A stretch of DNA of 64,000 nucleotides from Natribacillus halophilus (GTDB lineage Bacteria > Bacillota > Bacilli > Bacillales > Marinococcaceae). Both the position numbers and the translations under genes were made by a program. The DNA is taken from NCBI RefSeq assembly GCF_900100185.1, contig NZ_FNEN01000001.1, forward strand, positions 289,808-353,807, given 5' to 3'. The notes below the pieces were generated by a model. It was given only the letters and a program-made list of their open reading frames with translations, searched no databases and had not been told where the DNA came from. Shown here piece by piece: positions 55,527 through 64,000 of this stretch; position 1 is the first letter of the stretch, and each line of letters begins with the position of its first letter.

Positions 55527-57657
55527 TAGCTGTTTTCTCCTTTTCGTCCTTATGATCGGGATATTCAATCCGGGAATGAAACGTGCCCTTTAACGTCTCA
55601 CACATCGTGTTTGCCACAATGGATAACTCTTTCATCGTGAGATCACATTCCGAAAACTGTCCGTCTACAAACCGCTCACGAATAATCTCGTTCACGAGCG
55701 TTTCAATTTTAGCGGTGGTCGGCGCGTCCATGGAACGGACAGCCGCTTCCACCCCATCGGCGATTCCGACTACCGCTGATTCCTTAAACTGCGCTTTCGG
55801 GCCCGGATAACGATAATCTTCTTCCTTTGGATTCATGCCTTCCTCTTTCGCTTTATGGTAAAAATATTTCAGCAACGCCGTCCCGTGATGCTGCTTGGCT
55901 ATATCGACGATAGGCTTCGGAAAGTTATCTTCCTGAAGAATGCGGGCGCCGTCATACGGGTGCTCGATGATGATCTGTTTACTCATGTCCGGCGAGAGCT
56001 TCTCGTGTGGGTTTGTCATCTGCAGCTGATTTTCAATAAAATAAAGGGGACGTTTCGTTTTGCCCAGATCATGGTAGTAAGCTCCGACGCGCGCGAGTAG
56101 TCCATTCGTGCCGATGGCTTCACACGCCGCTTCGGAAAGATTGGCGACCATGACACTATGATGGTACGTACCCGGCGCTTCCAGCAATATTTTTCTGAGC
56201 AACGGTTGATTGGCATTCGCCAGTTCGATCAATTTCGTCTTCGTCAGAATGTTGAATCCCGTTTCGAAAAAAGGCATAAGCCCCAGCGTTAAAACGGCCG
56301 CCAGAAAACCTGATCCCACCGCGAAACTCACATCCAGACCGTAGCTGTCCCAAGCGAGCGGCGCATTGCTTAAAAGATAAAAAGCGGTTATCGTCAGGGC
56401 ATTCGTCACTGCAATAAAAACCCCTGATTGCAACACCTTTGCCACGCGCGGGGTTTTTCCGATAAAAAAGACACCCGCCATTCCGCTAAACAACGCGTAA
56501 ATCATAAAGGTCGCATGAAAGATCCCTGAGGCGTCATCATTGAAAATGACACCGCCGGCCAATGCAAACAACACACCGGAATAAAGCGCAACCCGATAAG
56601 AAAGCAGCTGGGCGAGAAGCATGCCCCCAAGCGCCACAGGCGTCAGCCACAAAAGGCCTTCCAAATCAAGCAGGTTGAGCACACTCATCACTTTCATGAC
56701 TGCCAGCATAATGAAAAAGACGAGCACATACAGAAAGAGAGACCGGTTACTATCCCGAAGGGGTGAACTCGTTTGCGCCGAATAGAACGCGATCATACCA
56801 ACGATCAAGCCGACAAAGATCAATAACCCCACATATGGAAGCGGGGAGAGGCCTTCGTCCAATAAGCCTGTCAGACTTATCTGCTCATAGATGTCATTGG
56901 TTATGATTTCCCCTTCCCGGGCAAGCAGTTCCCCCTCCTGAATGAGCACGGGTTCCACATCATCGAGAACGGCTTCCCGTTGTTCAGCCGTCGCTTCATT
57001 ATCATACAGGTAATTGGCCGTAACCATACGAGCGGCAATTTCCGAGGTCGCCGCTTGCAGCTGGGCACTGCCCATCGACCTGGAAATGCGTTCCTCTACT
57101 TCTTCTTCGGCAGCGGGAACATCATCGACAGCTATTTCTTCATCCATCACTTCATGAACCGCGTTGCGGGCGGCATCGCGCCCGATCGTCAGTTGATCTT
57201 CGCTTACGGTAAGTAATGTCTCCAGCGCATCTGCGGATATGGTCTCGTCCACATCCTGCTCGAGAGCCTCTTGCAGTTCTTCCGCCGCCCCTTCCATATC
57301 CTCTGCTTCATCGTCTATATCAGCCTGGACATCTGCGGTGATATTAAAGATAGCATTTATCCTCTCGGATTGCATCTGCCCGTAATCCTGGTGATGGACG
57401 TAGACAGGCTCCACATCTTCCAACGCTTCTTGTTCGCGGGCAGCCGTCTCGGACTCATGTTCGACAGTGATGGGGGAACGAATATCTTCAGGGGCGGGTT
57501 CGGAGTGAGAGACATTCAAAAGCTCGGGCTGGACATTGGTAACCATGGAGGCATAAAGGAGGAGGCCAAGCAACAAAAATAAACCAAGGCGTACCGTTCG
57601 CTGGCGAGTGCCGAAGGTACGGCGCTTCCTCTGTTTTTCATTATTGTTTTCCGTCAT
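55510..57657 (-). CDS. pgpH: 7TM-HD c-di-AMP phosphodiesterase PgpH
   Basis: About 715 aa. An N-terminal helix, a long acidic extracellular domain (to about 300), seven helices, then the HD domain with HHSVMVANLSEAA, ARVGAYYHDLGKTKRP and HHGTALLKYFYHKA. Degrades c-di-AMP, the regulator of K+ and osmolyte uptake, so relevant to salt life. ATG 57657 with TGGAGTGA upstream; the frame before it is rejected. Confidence 0.94.
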   Translation of the reverse strand: MTENNNEKQRKRRTFGTRQRTVRLGLFLLLGLLLYASMVTNVQPELLNVSHSEPAPEDIRSPITVEHESETAAREQEALEDVEPVYVHHQDYGQMQSERINAIFNITADVQADIDDEAEDMEGAAEELQEALEQDVDETISADALETLLTVSEDQLTIGRDAARNAVHEVMDEEIAVDDVPAAEEEVEERISRSMGSAQLQAATSEIAARMVTANYLYDNEATAEQREAVLDDVEPVLIQEGELLAREGEIITNDIYEQISLTGLLDEGLSPLPYVGLLIFVGLIVGMIAFYSAQTSSPLRDSNRSLFLYVLVFFIMLAVMKVMSVLNLLDLEGLLWLTPVALGGMLLAQLLSYRVALYSGVLFALAGGVIFNDDASGIFHATFMIYALFSGMAGVFFIGKTPRVAKVLQSGVFIAVTNALTITAFYLLSNAPLAWDSYGLDVSFAVGSGFLAAVLTLGLMPFFETGFNILTKTKLIELANANQPLLRKILLEAPGTYHHSVMVANLSEAACEAIGTNGLLARVGAYYHDLGKTKRPLYFIENQLQMTNPHEKLSPDMSKQIIIEHPYDGARILQEDNFPKPIVDIAKQHHGTALLKYFYHKAKEEGMNPKEEDYRYPGPKAQFKESAVVGIADGVEAAVRSMDAPTTAKIETLVNEIIRERFVDGQFSECDLTMKELSIVANTMCETLKGTFHSRIEYPDHKDEKEKTANGSRH

Positions 57658-57685
57658 GAGATTCACTCCAGCCTTCGTTCGGCAC

Positions 57686-58660
57686 TCATTGTGAAGAGGG
57701 GTCGCTTTCCGCCTTCTCATAGGCTTCCAACACCCGTTGGACGATGGTATGACGAACGACGTCAGCCCCTTGCAAATAGACGAAAGCGATATCATCAACG
57801 TCTTTGAGAATGTCGATGGCGACGCGCATGCCGGATTTTTTTCCCTTTGGCAAATCCACTTGCGTCAAATCCCCGTTGACGATCATTTTAGAACCAAAAC
57901 CAAGTCTCGTCAGAAACATTTTCATCTGTTCAGGTGTGGTGTTTTGTGCTTCATCGAGAATAACGAAAGCATCATCAAGCGTACGCCCACGCATATAAGC
58001 GAGCGGAGCCACTTCGATCGTTCCTCTTTCCATCAACCGCGTCGTATGTTCACTGCCAAAAACATCGTGGAGCGCGTCATACAAGGGGCGTAAATAAGGA
58101 TCGACCTTTTCTTTCAAGTCGCCGGGCAGAAACCCCAGGTTCTCTCCGGCTTCGATGGCAGGGCGGGTAAGCACGATCCGCTGCACGCCTCCTGATTTCA
58201 GTGCGGCCACCGCCATCACGACCGCTAAAAATGTCTTCCCGGTTCCGGCCGGTCCGACGCCGAACACCATGTCGTGTTTACGAATCGCGCTCACGTAACT
58301 TTGTTGGCCCAGCGTTTTCACTGTGATCGGTTTACCCTTGGCATTGGTCGCAATCGTTTCCTGATAAATATGGTTTAACTTTTCCAGTTGGCCCTGGTTG
58401 TCAAGTTGAATCGCATAGATGACGTCACGTTCCCCAAGCACGATCCCTTTACGTACAAGCTGCAATAGTTGCCCCATGACACGTTCGACCGTAGCGAGCG
58501 TTTCTTCATCCCCGCTCACGACAAGCGCTTCCCCGCGAATAACGATAGAGACTTGCAATAGTTCTTCCACACGCTTAATATGAACATCATTGGGACCGAA
58601 CAGTGTTTGCAGTTCGGTTGTATCCTGGACGTGTAGTTCAATGACTTTTCGCTCAGTCAC
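57686..58660 (-). CDS. phoH: PhoH-like ATPase
   Basis: 324 aa: small N-terminal KH-like domain, then a P-loop ATPase with GPAGTGKTFLAVVMA, the LTRPAIEAGENLGFLPG stretch and VILDEAQNTTPEQM. GTG 58660 is taken as start (AAGGAG ten bases upstream); a TTG three codons up would crowd the site. In the yqfC-phoH-ybeY group. Confidence 0.93.
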   Translation of the reverse strand: MTERKVIELHVQDTTELQTLFGPNDVHIKRVEELLQVSIVIRGEALVVSGDEETLATVERVMGQLLQLVRKGIVLGERDVIYAIQLDNQGQLEKLNHIYQETIATNAKGKPITVKTLGQQSYVSAIRKHDMVFGVGPAGTGKTFLAVVMAVAALKSGGVQRIVLTRPAIEAGENLGFLPGDLKEKVDPYLRPLYDALHDVFGSEHTTRLMERGTIEVAPLAYMRGRTLDDAFVILDEAQNTTPEQMKMFLTRLGFGSKMIVNGDLTQVDLPKGKKSGMRVAIDILKDVDDIAFVYLQGADVVRHTIVQRVLEAYEKAESDPSSQ

Positions 58661-58665
58661 ATTTC

Positions 58666-59889
58666 TCAATCTCCTTGTCTGATAGGCGCTTCTTCCGCTA
58701 TATCTTCTTCGACTTCGTAAAGGATGGATAATCTTACTGTACCATTGTCACTTTGTTGCTGTAAAATATTTTCGGACAAGACTGCGGCGTCACTGTCGAG
58801 GGTACGGAGCAATTCTCGCTCTCCCAATGACTTGCCGATCTCTATGAGTTCGTCTTCCTCATACGAGCGGGTAACGGCCACTTTTTCCTCGTAACTCGTT
58901 CGTTCGATGGGTAAAGGGATGTCCGTAAAATATAGAGGAATGTTCACCTCGTTTGTTTCCGCCTCGTAACGGTCGTATAAATGTTCAGCATTTTGACCCC
59001 AAAACGTCCATTCGTTCCCGAACAGTTGCAATTCAAAGCTTCTCGTTCTCTCCCCCGTCAACACCTCGCCGCTGATCTCAAACGGCAGTTCAATCGATCC
59101 GCGATACCAAGTCTCCGCGCGTACCTCTCCGATGGCGGCCACCTCTTCATCCGCGACGCCGTCTTCTTCATCCTCATCTTCTTCCTGACCCTCGCACCCG
59201 ATCCTTCCGGTAATGAGTAAGTCACCTTCTTCGACATAGGCATTCCGCGTTACTTCTCCGCGGCCATGTTCAACATAAATGTCCCGAATGACGCCGTTTT
59301 TCCTGGCAACGAGGTCGCGGGGAGCGATCTCCTCTTCTTCCTCGGCCAGCTGCTGTTCCACGACATGAAATTGGTAGGCGGTCCCCCGTCTTTCAACACC
59401 GATCCACGTCGCTCCCGGCACTTCTTCGCTCACCCGTTGCTGAAGTTCTGCTTCCGGAGGCAACGGCCACTGGGGTTGTCCCGGCTGCAGCCCTATATCG
59501 GCCGCCCATTCCTCAATTTCATGCTCGATGCCCGGAGAAGCCCCCTCGATATCGACACGCCACACCATTTGCGAAAGCAGAAAAAGCACGATGCAAAAGG
59601 CGAAAATCCCAAGCATAAACCCAAAGCGTCGCCGCCCCTGGCGCGTAAACACATAAAGGCCGCGCCGTCTTCCAAAGCGAACGGAAACATTCATATGTTT
59701 TGTGATTTTGCGCAACGATTTTACATCCGCGATTCGAATGGTGGCTTGCAACATTTTACCGCTGCTTGTCCGCCTGATATCCGATAAGGTGATGTTATTT
59801 TCCACGCAGCGATTGATAAATGCCTCCAGCTCATCTCCCTCGACCTTCATCTCTACTAATCCTAGCCAGTCCGGGTTTTTCTTAAACAT
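58666..59889 (-). CDS. yqfD: Sporulation protein YqfD
   Basis: 407 aa: N-terminal domain (EGDELEAFINRCVENNITLSD), a single helix (GFMLGIFAFCIVLFLLSQMV), then a forespore-/outside-facing POTRA-like part with an extra acidic insert (EGQEEDEDEEDGVADEE, about 255). The family has a role in stage IV sporulation, under sigma-E in B. subtilis. ATG 59889 follows AGGAAGG. Confidence 0.9.
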   Translation of the reverse strand: MFKKNPDWLGLVEMKVEGDELEAFINRCVENNITLSDIRRTSSGKMLQATIRIADVKSLRKITKHMNVSVRFGRRRGLYVFTRQGRRRFGFMLGIFAFCIVLFLLSQMVWRVDIEGASPGIEHEIEEWAADIGLQPGQPQWPLPPEAELQQRVSEEVPGATWIGVERRGTAYQFHVVEQQLAEEEEEIAPRDLVARKNGVIRDIYVEHGRGEVTRNAYVEEGDLLITGRIGCEGQEEDEDEEDGVADEEVAAIGEVRAETWYRGSIELPFEISGEVLTGERTRSFELQLFGNEWTFWGQNAEHLYDRYEAETNEVNIPLYFTDIPLPIERTSYEEKVAVTRSYEEDELIEIGKSLGERELLRTLDSDAAVLSENILQQQSDNGTVRLSILYEVEEDIAEEAPIRQGD

Positions 59890-59899
59890 AAAGCCTTCC

Positions 59900-60184
59900 T
59901 CACCCCTTGCCCGTATGTGTGACTTGTTCAATCGTTCCTTCAAGAATTAACTCTTCCGGCAGAATTCGTTTGATGATTAAGTCTTGCCCCGTAACGATCA
60001 ACTCACCTTCAAAGAGACGAAGATGCACACGCTGGGGGGAAAAAGAAAGAATGCCACGGTGATTCTCTATATAGACATGCAGTTGGCCGATCATCGTCAC
60101 CCGCGCCACCCCCATCGTGACATCGGCCGGCACTTCCATGCCTTTTGTAAGCCACTTGTTGACTCGTCTGGACAGTCGTTTCAC
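59900..60184 (-). CDS. yqfC: Sporulation protein YqfC (YabP family)
   Basis: 94 aa, with the YabP/YqfC fold pattern: VTMIGQLHVYIENHRGI, SFSPQRVHLRLFEGELIV and LIIKRILPEELILEGTI. GTG start six bases after GGAGG. Coupled to yqfD (ten-base gap). Upstream CATATATA could be a sigma-E -10, without a clear -35. Confidence 0.9.
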   Translation of the reverse strand: MKRLSRRVNKWLTKGMEVPADVTMGVARVTMIGQLHVYIENHRGILSFSPQRVHLRLFEGELIVTGQDLIIKRILPEELILEGTIEQVTHTGKG

Positions 60185-60244
60185 AAGGATCCCTCCTCGG
60201 CTATATATATGTTTAGATCCCGGCCTCTATCACGGCTTTTACAT

Positions 60245-60332
60245 AAAGAAAACTTGGCTTTCGCCAAGTATGGCGAAAGCCTTAGTTGCACTTATGCAGG
60301 ATAAGAAAGTGGTTTATACTTTCTTACCTACC
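60245..60332. repeat. Dispersed palindromic repeat R1, copy 2
   Basis: 88 bp copy of the element at 43122. It contains a perfect 11-base hairpin GGCTTTCGCCA-AGTA-TGGCGAAAGCC that competes with CTTGGC/GCCAAG, and TAAGAAAGTGGTTTATACTTTCTTA. Again it directly follows a terminator (60333) and precedes yqfC. Confidence 0.85.
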
Positions 60333-60363
60333 AAAAAAAGAACGCGGCGTACCGCGTTCTTTT
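60333..60363 (-). terminator. Terminator of the floA operon
   Basis: Twelve-base perfect stem AAAAGAACGCGG / CCGCGTTCTTTT with loop TACG (minus) and T7 tail, 14 bases past the 60377 gene stop. Confidence 0.92.
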
Positions 60364-60376
60364 CGTGAGACTATGA

Positions 60377-60916
60377 TCAGCGTATCATACGATTCGTCTT
60401 GTGAGGCCGTTTCGATTTCGGCTCGCCGAGAACTTCTGACCAGATAACGCCTTTGACGACGTTATTGCCGGATAAATCCCCGAAGGGTACCGATTGACGT
60501 GGGCGATTTTTTTTATCGACTGTCATCGGCGGCGTTTCCGTATTTTCCAGACGTCTTTTCGCCTCTCGGCTTTCGCGCCGAAGCCTCTCTCTTTCTCGTT
60601 CGTATTCGCGACGACCATCGCTCGTTTCCGTCTTCTCGTCTCGATAGACTTCGCTTTCCGCTCTCGGCGCCCGCTGGGTCGGATGCTCCTCATTGTCGTT
60701 CATCACATCTTCAAACTGTTTTCGCAGCTCCCCGAACAGACCGCCTTCCCGGTCGTTGCTGCCTTGTTCACTGGAAGGTCTGTTCGTGGGCGGCCCTGTA
60801 CCTGGCCGAGAACGTTCGCGCTGTTCTCGTTCTTTTTTTTGCTGGGCATTATTGCCGATCGCGTTAAAAATCGTCATCGCGATGAAAATGAGAATGAAAA
60901 TAAACAGAAGATCCAA
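60377..60916 (-). CDS. Membrane-anchored charged protein, function unknown
   Basis: 179 aa. One N-terminal helix (LLFIFILIFIAMTIFNAI), then a long, disordered Arg/Glu-rich region (EYERERERLRRESREAKRRL, likely coiled coil) and a more ordered C-terminal end (NNVVKGVIWSEVLGEPKSKR). It lies 28 bases after floA and ends the nfeD-floA unit, so a scaffold role at flotillin microdomains is conceivable, by position alone. B. subtilis has the short gene yqfB near here; I cannot establish homology. Confidence 0.72.
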   Translation of the reverse strand: MDLLFIFILIFIAMTIFNAIGNNAQQKKEREQRERSRPGTGPPTNRPSSEQGSNDREGGLFGELRKQFEDVMNDNEEHPTQRAPRAESEVYRDEKTETSDGRREYERERERLRRESREAKRRLENTETPPMTVDKKNRPRQSVPFGDLSGNNVVKGVIWSEVLGEPKSKRPHKTNRMIR

Positions 60917-60944
60917 GGTTAAGCCCCCTTTCTACCGCAAATCA

Positions 60945-61952
60945 TTACTGATGGACGTTTTTATGGGGGTCTCCGTCGTCATCTTCATCCCCGGTGGCTT
61001 TTCCGATATTCTTTCTCATGTTCGTGTCAGCTTCCACGTTCTGTAAGTTGTAATAATCCATCACGCCGATATTACCGGAACGAAGCGCTTCTGCCATCGC
61101 TTTGGGCACCTCTGCTTCGGCTTCGACGACGCGGGCGCGCATTTCTTCGACGCGGGCATTCATTTCCTGTTCCTGAGCCACAGCCATGGCCCGACGTTCT
61201 TCTGCTTTCGCCTGCGCGATATTCTTGTCGGCTTCAGCTTGATCCGTCTGCAATTCGGCACCGATGTTCTTGCCAATGTCGATATCGGCAATATCGATGG
61301 ACAGAATTTCGAAAGCTGTACCGGAATCAAGACCCTTACTTAAGACCGTTTGCGAAATACTGTCCGGATTCTCAAGCACTTGCTTGTGATTCTCGCTGGA
61401 ACCGATGGTAGACACGATTCCCTCGCCGACACGCGCGATGATCGTTTCTTCACCGGCACCCCCGACGAGACGGTCGATGTTGGCCCGCACGGTGATCCGG
61501 GACTTCGCTTTAATTTCAATCCCGTCCATGGCCACACCGGCGATAAACGGTGTTTCAATCACTTTCGGATTAACGCTCATCTGCACGGCTTCGAGAACGT
61601 CACGACCGGCCAGGTCAATCGCCGCCGCGCGCTCAAACGTCAATTCAATGTTCGCCCGATGCGCCGCGATGAGCGCGTTGACAACACGATCGACATTACC
61701 GCCCGCCAGATAGTGACCTTCCAGCTTGTTCAGGACGATATCCAACCCGGCTTTTTTAGCCTTCACCAACGGGTTGACGACACGTTTCGGCACAATCCGG
61801 CGCAAACGCATCCCGACGAGTTGGAAAATCCCAATTCTAACGTTGGCTGCCATTGCAGCGATCCATAATCCAACCGGAATAAAAGTAAATAAGATCCCTA
61901 ATACGATAACAGCGATGGCAATCGCCACAAGTACTATGATTTCTGTTGGCAC
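60945..61952 (-). CDS. floA: Flotillin-like protein FloA
   Basis: 335 aa. N-terminal hairpin helix ([20 protein letters not shown]), SPFH-like domain ([20 protein letters not shown]) and a Glu/Ala-rich coiled coil ([20 protein letters not shown]). It scaffolds membrane microdomains. GTG start seven bases after AAGGAGG. In operon with nfeD. Confidence 0.95.
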   Translation of the reverse strand: MPTEIIVLVAIAIAVIVLGILFTFIPVGLWIAAMAANVRIGIFQLVGMRLRRIVPKRVVNPLVKAKKAGLDIVLNKLEGHYLAGGNVDRVVNALIAAHRANIELTFERAAAIDLAGRDVLEAVQMSVNPKVIETPFIAGVAMDGIEIKAKSRITVRANIDRLVGGAGEETIIARVGEGIVSTIGSSENHKQVLENPDSISQTVLSKGLDSGTAFEILSIDIADIDIGKNIGAELQTDQAEADKNIAQAKAEERRAMAVAQEQEMNARVEEMRARVVEAEAEVPKAMAEALRSGNIGVMDYYNLQNVEADTNMRKNIGKATGDEDDDGDPHKNVHQ

Positions 61953-61988
61953 TAAAATTCCTCCTTTTTCTTGATCGCCGAGTCTTCC

Positions 61989-63311
61989 TTATGAAGTCCC
62001 GGACTCTTGTTGCTTACTGTTTCCATCGACAGCTCTTACGACGATACGCGAACCGGACACGGATATGACTTTCACATCGTTTCCGGCTTCTACGAATCTT
62101 CCTTCCGTCACAACATCGAAATTCTCTCCCGACATCGTCATCAGTCCCGCGGGCCGCAATGGGGTTAATGACCGCCCGATTTGGCCGACAAGTTCCTCGC
62201 GTTCACCTGTTTCTGTCGTCTCCGCTGTCGTGCTCACGCCATCACTTAACACGAGCTTTTGCATAAAGCCGATGCGGCCGAAGTATTTAAATAACAGGAC
62301 AGCGGCCACCGACATAATCACCATGGCGATGAACACAGACAATAGAATTTGCGTCGTATCGAACGAGGCCATAAATATACTGCCAACGATCGAAGCCAGC
62401 CCCAGCAGTCCGAAGATACCGAAACCGGTAAACACAACTTCCAAACCGATGAAAATGAGACCCAATACGAGTAAAATAATCGCTTCCATTCCTGCAAAGC
62501 CGGCAAACAAATGACCGAAGAAGAAGAGTCCCAACGAACCAAGGCCCACTATACCCGGCAGGCCAAATCCGGGAGAAAACAACTCCATGATTAAACCGAC
62601 GCCGCCAACGGTCAGCAAAATCGGGATGATCATCGGATTCGTCATCCAGCGTGCCAGCTGTTCAGCGAGGCTTACCTCCGAGTCCACTTGTTCGGCATCT
62701 TCCAAACCGAGGAAGGCGAGGACTTCGTCACGATCCGTAACGAGCGTCTCCGCGTAATCAACGTCCAATGCCTCCTCGGCATACATCGACAACGGTTCCT
62801 CCGGATCGGTCATCGCCCTGGCGTATTCGGGATCGCGGTCATGCTCGCTGCTTTGGGCCGCGCTTTCCATGTTCGACACCCAGGCTTGATGGGCCTTTTC
62901 ATCAGCGGCTTCACCCGAACCATCCACAACGGCGGCCGAGCCCATGGTTGCATTTGGATCCATAACGATGTTATCCGCATTCAACGCGATATACGCGCCT
63001 GCTGACGTAGCTTCGCCGGTGACATAGGCCGTGATCGGGACTTCCGTATTCTGAATGATGTTGGCAATGTTTCCGGCTGCATCGACGGCGCCGCCCGGCG
63101 TGTCAATTTCAAGGACAATGTGATCGGCCCCCGCTTGTGTAGCCTCATCGATGGAACGATCGAGAAACGCCTCCAAGCCGCGTTCGACGGTCTGCTCAAC
63201 GGGAATGAAGTGAACGGCACTGTCACTTTGTGCACTTGAAAAAAACGGCATCATCATTCCTGCTATGACGAACAATAACAGAAAGAAACCGATCCGTAGA
63301 TTTTTTCCCAC
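61989..63311 (-). CDS. NfeD-family membrane-bound serine protease
   Basis: About 440 aa, long NfeD (YqeZ). Signal-anchor, ClpP-class protease domain (VLEIDTPGGAVDAAGNIA, catalytic serine in GEATSAGAYIAL), four to five helices and a C-terminal OB-fold. It pairs with FloA, as in many bacteria. I choose GTG 63311 for spacing to AAGGAAGG; GTG 63320 is the alternative. Confidence 0.93.
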   Translation of the reverse strand: MGKNLRIGFFLLLFVIAGMMMPFFSSAQSDSAVHFIPVEQTVERGLEAFLDRSIDEATQAGADHIVLEIDTPGGAVDAAGNIANIIQNTEVPITAYVTGEATSAGAYIALNADNIVMDPNATMGSAAVVDGSGEAADEKAHQAWVSNMESAAQSSEHDRDPEYARAMTDPEEPLSMYAEEALDVDYAETLVTDRDEVLAFLGLEDAEQVDSEVSLAEQLARWMTNPMIIPILLTVGGVGLIMELFSPGFGLPGIVGLGSLGLFFFGHLFAGFAGMEAIILLVLGLIFIGLEVVFTGFGIFGLLGLASIVGSIFMASFDTTQILLSVFIAMVIMSVAAVLLFKYFGRIGFMQKLVLSDGVSTTAETTETGEREELVGQIGRSLTPLRPAGLMTMSGENFDVVTEGRFVEAGNDVKVISVSGSRIVVRAVDGNSKQQESGTS

Positions 63312-63469
63312 TTCATTCACTTCCCTTCCTTAAGATTTCTCCGGGATCATTCGCGGGCAGGGATCATAACTTACCTCCATTAAATCAAACTTTTTTGCCC
63401 TCGACAAGAAATTGCACTCTGAATATACGAACTCTCATATAAATGTTAGAAAATTTGGTTTGTCCGGGC

Positions 63470-63495
63470 AAATAAAACCCCCGGTATGCCGGGGG
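63470..63495 (-). terminator. rpsU terminator
   Basis: Seven-base stem CCCCCGG / CCGGGGG, loop CATA on the minus strand, then TTTTATTTG. 55 bases past rpsU. Confidence 0.85.
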
Positions 63496-63550
63496 AACGA
63501 CTCCTTCAAAAAGGAAATTCCTGAAAATTTAATGTTGTTTTAAAGTCCGA

Positions 63551-63724
63551 TCAGAACTTTCGCTTCCGGGCCGCTTCCGATTTTTTCTTGCGCTTGACAC
63601 TCGGCTTTTCATAATGTTTACGCTTGCGAACTTCCGCGAGTGTTCCATCCTTGGAAACGTTCTTCTTAAATCGACGCAGAGCTGAATCGAGTGACTCATT
63701 TTTACGTATACGTGTTTCAGACAT
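63551..63724 (-). CDS. rpsU: 30S ribosomal protein S21
   Basis: 57 aa: [20 protein letters not shown], then a basic tail ending ARKRKF. GGAGGGA lies seven bases before the ATG. Usually followed by yqeY in B. subtilis, but here nfeD follows directly. Confidence 0.97.
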   Translation of the reverse strand: MSETRIRKNESLDSALRRFKKNVSKDGTLAEVRKRKHYEKPSVKRKKKSEAARKRKF

Positions 63725-63856
63725 TTGAATCCCTCCCTCCGCACAACCGCTCACGATCATGGTTTAACTCGTCCCCGGGAAGAGGGCAAGTTTATTCATT
63801 TAACAAAATTGTAAAGGAAAAATCCTAAAAATGCAACAACAAACTGCTTTCATACA

Positions 63857-63899
63857 AGGCAAACCGCCTCATCTATCCCCCAGATGGAAGGCGTTTGCT
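63857..63899. other. Imperfect hairpin upstream of rpsU
   Basis: GCAAACCGCCTCATCT and AGATGGAAGGCGTTTGC pair over about 15 bases with a bulge. No T-run on either strand. It may be a weak terminator or a leader structure. Confidence 0.4.
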
Positions 63900-63901
63900 A
63901 T

Positions 63902-64000
63902 GAAAGGAACGGGTCAAGTGATGTTGTCCCTCAATGGGCAGGCGGAACGCTCCGTGAGGGATGAAATACTCGATTTCATACCCCAAATGCCAGACGGGGC
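63902..64000 (+). CDS. Possible 5' end of a gene leaving the window
   Basis: 33 open codons from ATG 63902 (or 63923) to the edge: KGTGQVMLSLNGQAERSVRD then EILDFIPQMPDG. AAAGG lies upstream of 63923. I do not recognise it. A minus-strand frame is also open here (GYEIEYFIPHGAFRL), so the coding strand is undecided. Confidence 0.25.

Noticed and set aside
63857..63899. Strong terminator before rpsU
   Set aside because: The stem is bulged and neither side has a T-run.

Overview
The window reads as a chromosomal core region of a low-GC-group Firmicute of the family Bacillaceae. Gene content and order follow the Bacillus subtilis comG-yqg-yqf-rpsU segment, read mostly on the minus strand. Several things point to a halophilic or haloalkaliphilic lineage: a complete seven-gene Mrp (Na+/H+ antiporter) operon, very acidic exported proteins (PBP2, cytochrome c-550, DUF1002 protein, YqfD), and many low-pI insertions in otherwise ordinary enzymes. 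A Salicibibacter-like genus is a guess only. There is no rRNA, prophage, insertion sequence or CRISPR/cas locus.

Layout. 1-2.0 kb: end of the competence pilus operon (comGA, truncated comGB). 2.1-8.5 kb: tRNA-Gln, an acidic membrane protein, thiE, an arginine/aspartate catabolic group (rocD, aspA, rocF), glcK and yqgQ. 8.5-12.5 kb: rhomboid protease gluP, membrane proteins, 5-formyl-THF cyclo-ligase, rpmG. 12.5-13.7 kb: two tandem-repeat arrays around the wreck of a NERD-domain gene. 13.7-21.4 kb: pbpA, an MFS carrier, sodA, three tRNAs, DUF456, Na/Pi transporter, DUF1189. 21.5-28.9 kb: KdpD-like USP protein, lone tyrosine recombinase, mrpABCDEFG. 29-35 kb: NfeD-like, DUF1002, yqfZ, ispG, yqfX, zur and a zinc ABC transporter with a Zur box. 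35.4-43 kb: orphan histidine kinase, yqfT, nfo, cshB, yqfQ, ispH, yqfO, trmK. 43-52 kb: cccA, sigA, dnaG, ppsR, ccpN, glyS, glyQ and a T-box leader. 52-64 kb: recO, yqzL, era, cdd, dgkA, ybeY, pgpH, phoH, yqfD, yqfC, floA, nfeD, rpsU.

How the genes work together. The core blocks couple replication and transcription start (dnaG-sigA), glycyl-tRNA charging under T-box control, ribosome maturation (era, ybeY, rpsU), c-di-AMP turnover (pgpH), membrane microdomains (nfeD-floA) and two MEP-pathway iron-sulfur enzymes (ispG, ispH). The Mrp operon and its promoter dyad are the clearest adaptation to salt and high pH.

Most unusual signal. Five intergenic spacers (A 12.7 kb, B 13.5 kb, E 31.2 kb, C 41.1 kb, D 47.1 kb) carry short tandem arrays with at least four different sequences but the same period of 52 bp (51-53). 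Each unit contains a dyad whose arms span about 39-44 bp. This shared geometry without shared sequence is not explained by any gene here. A separate 87-88 bp palindromic repeat (43.1 and 60.2 kb) and its exact 20-mer end (18.3 and 21.4 kb) form a second dispersed family. Other points to check are a ccpN gene whose only well-placed start is ATA, and an operator-like dyad on the mrp promoter.
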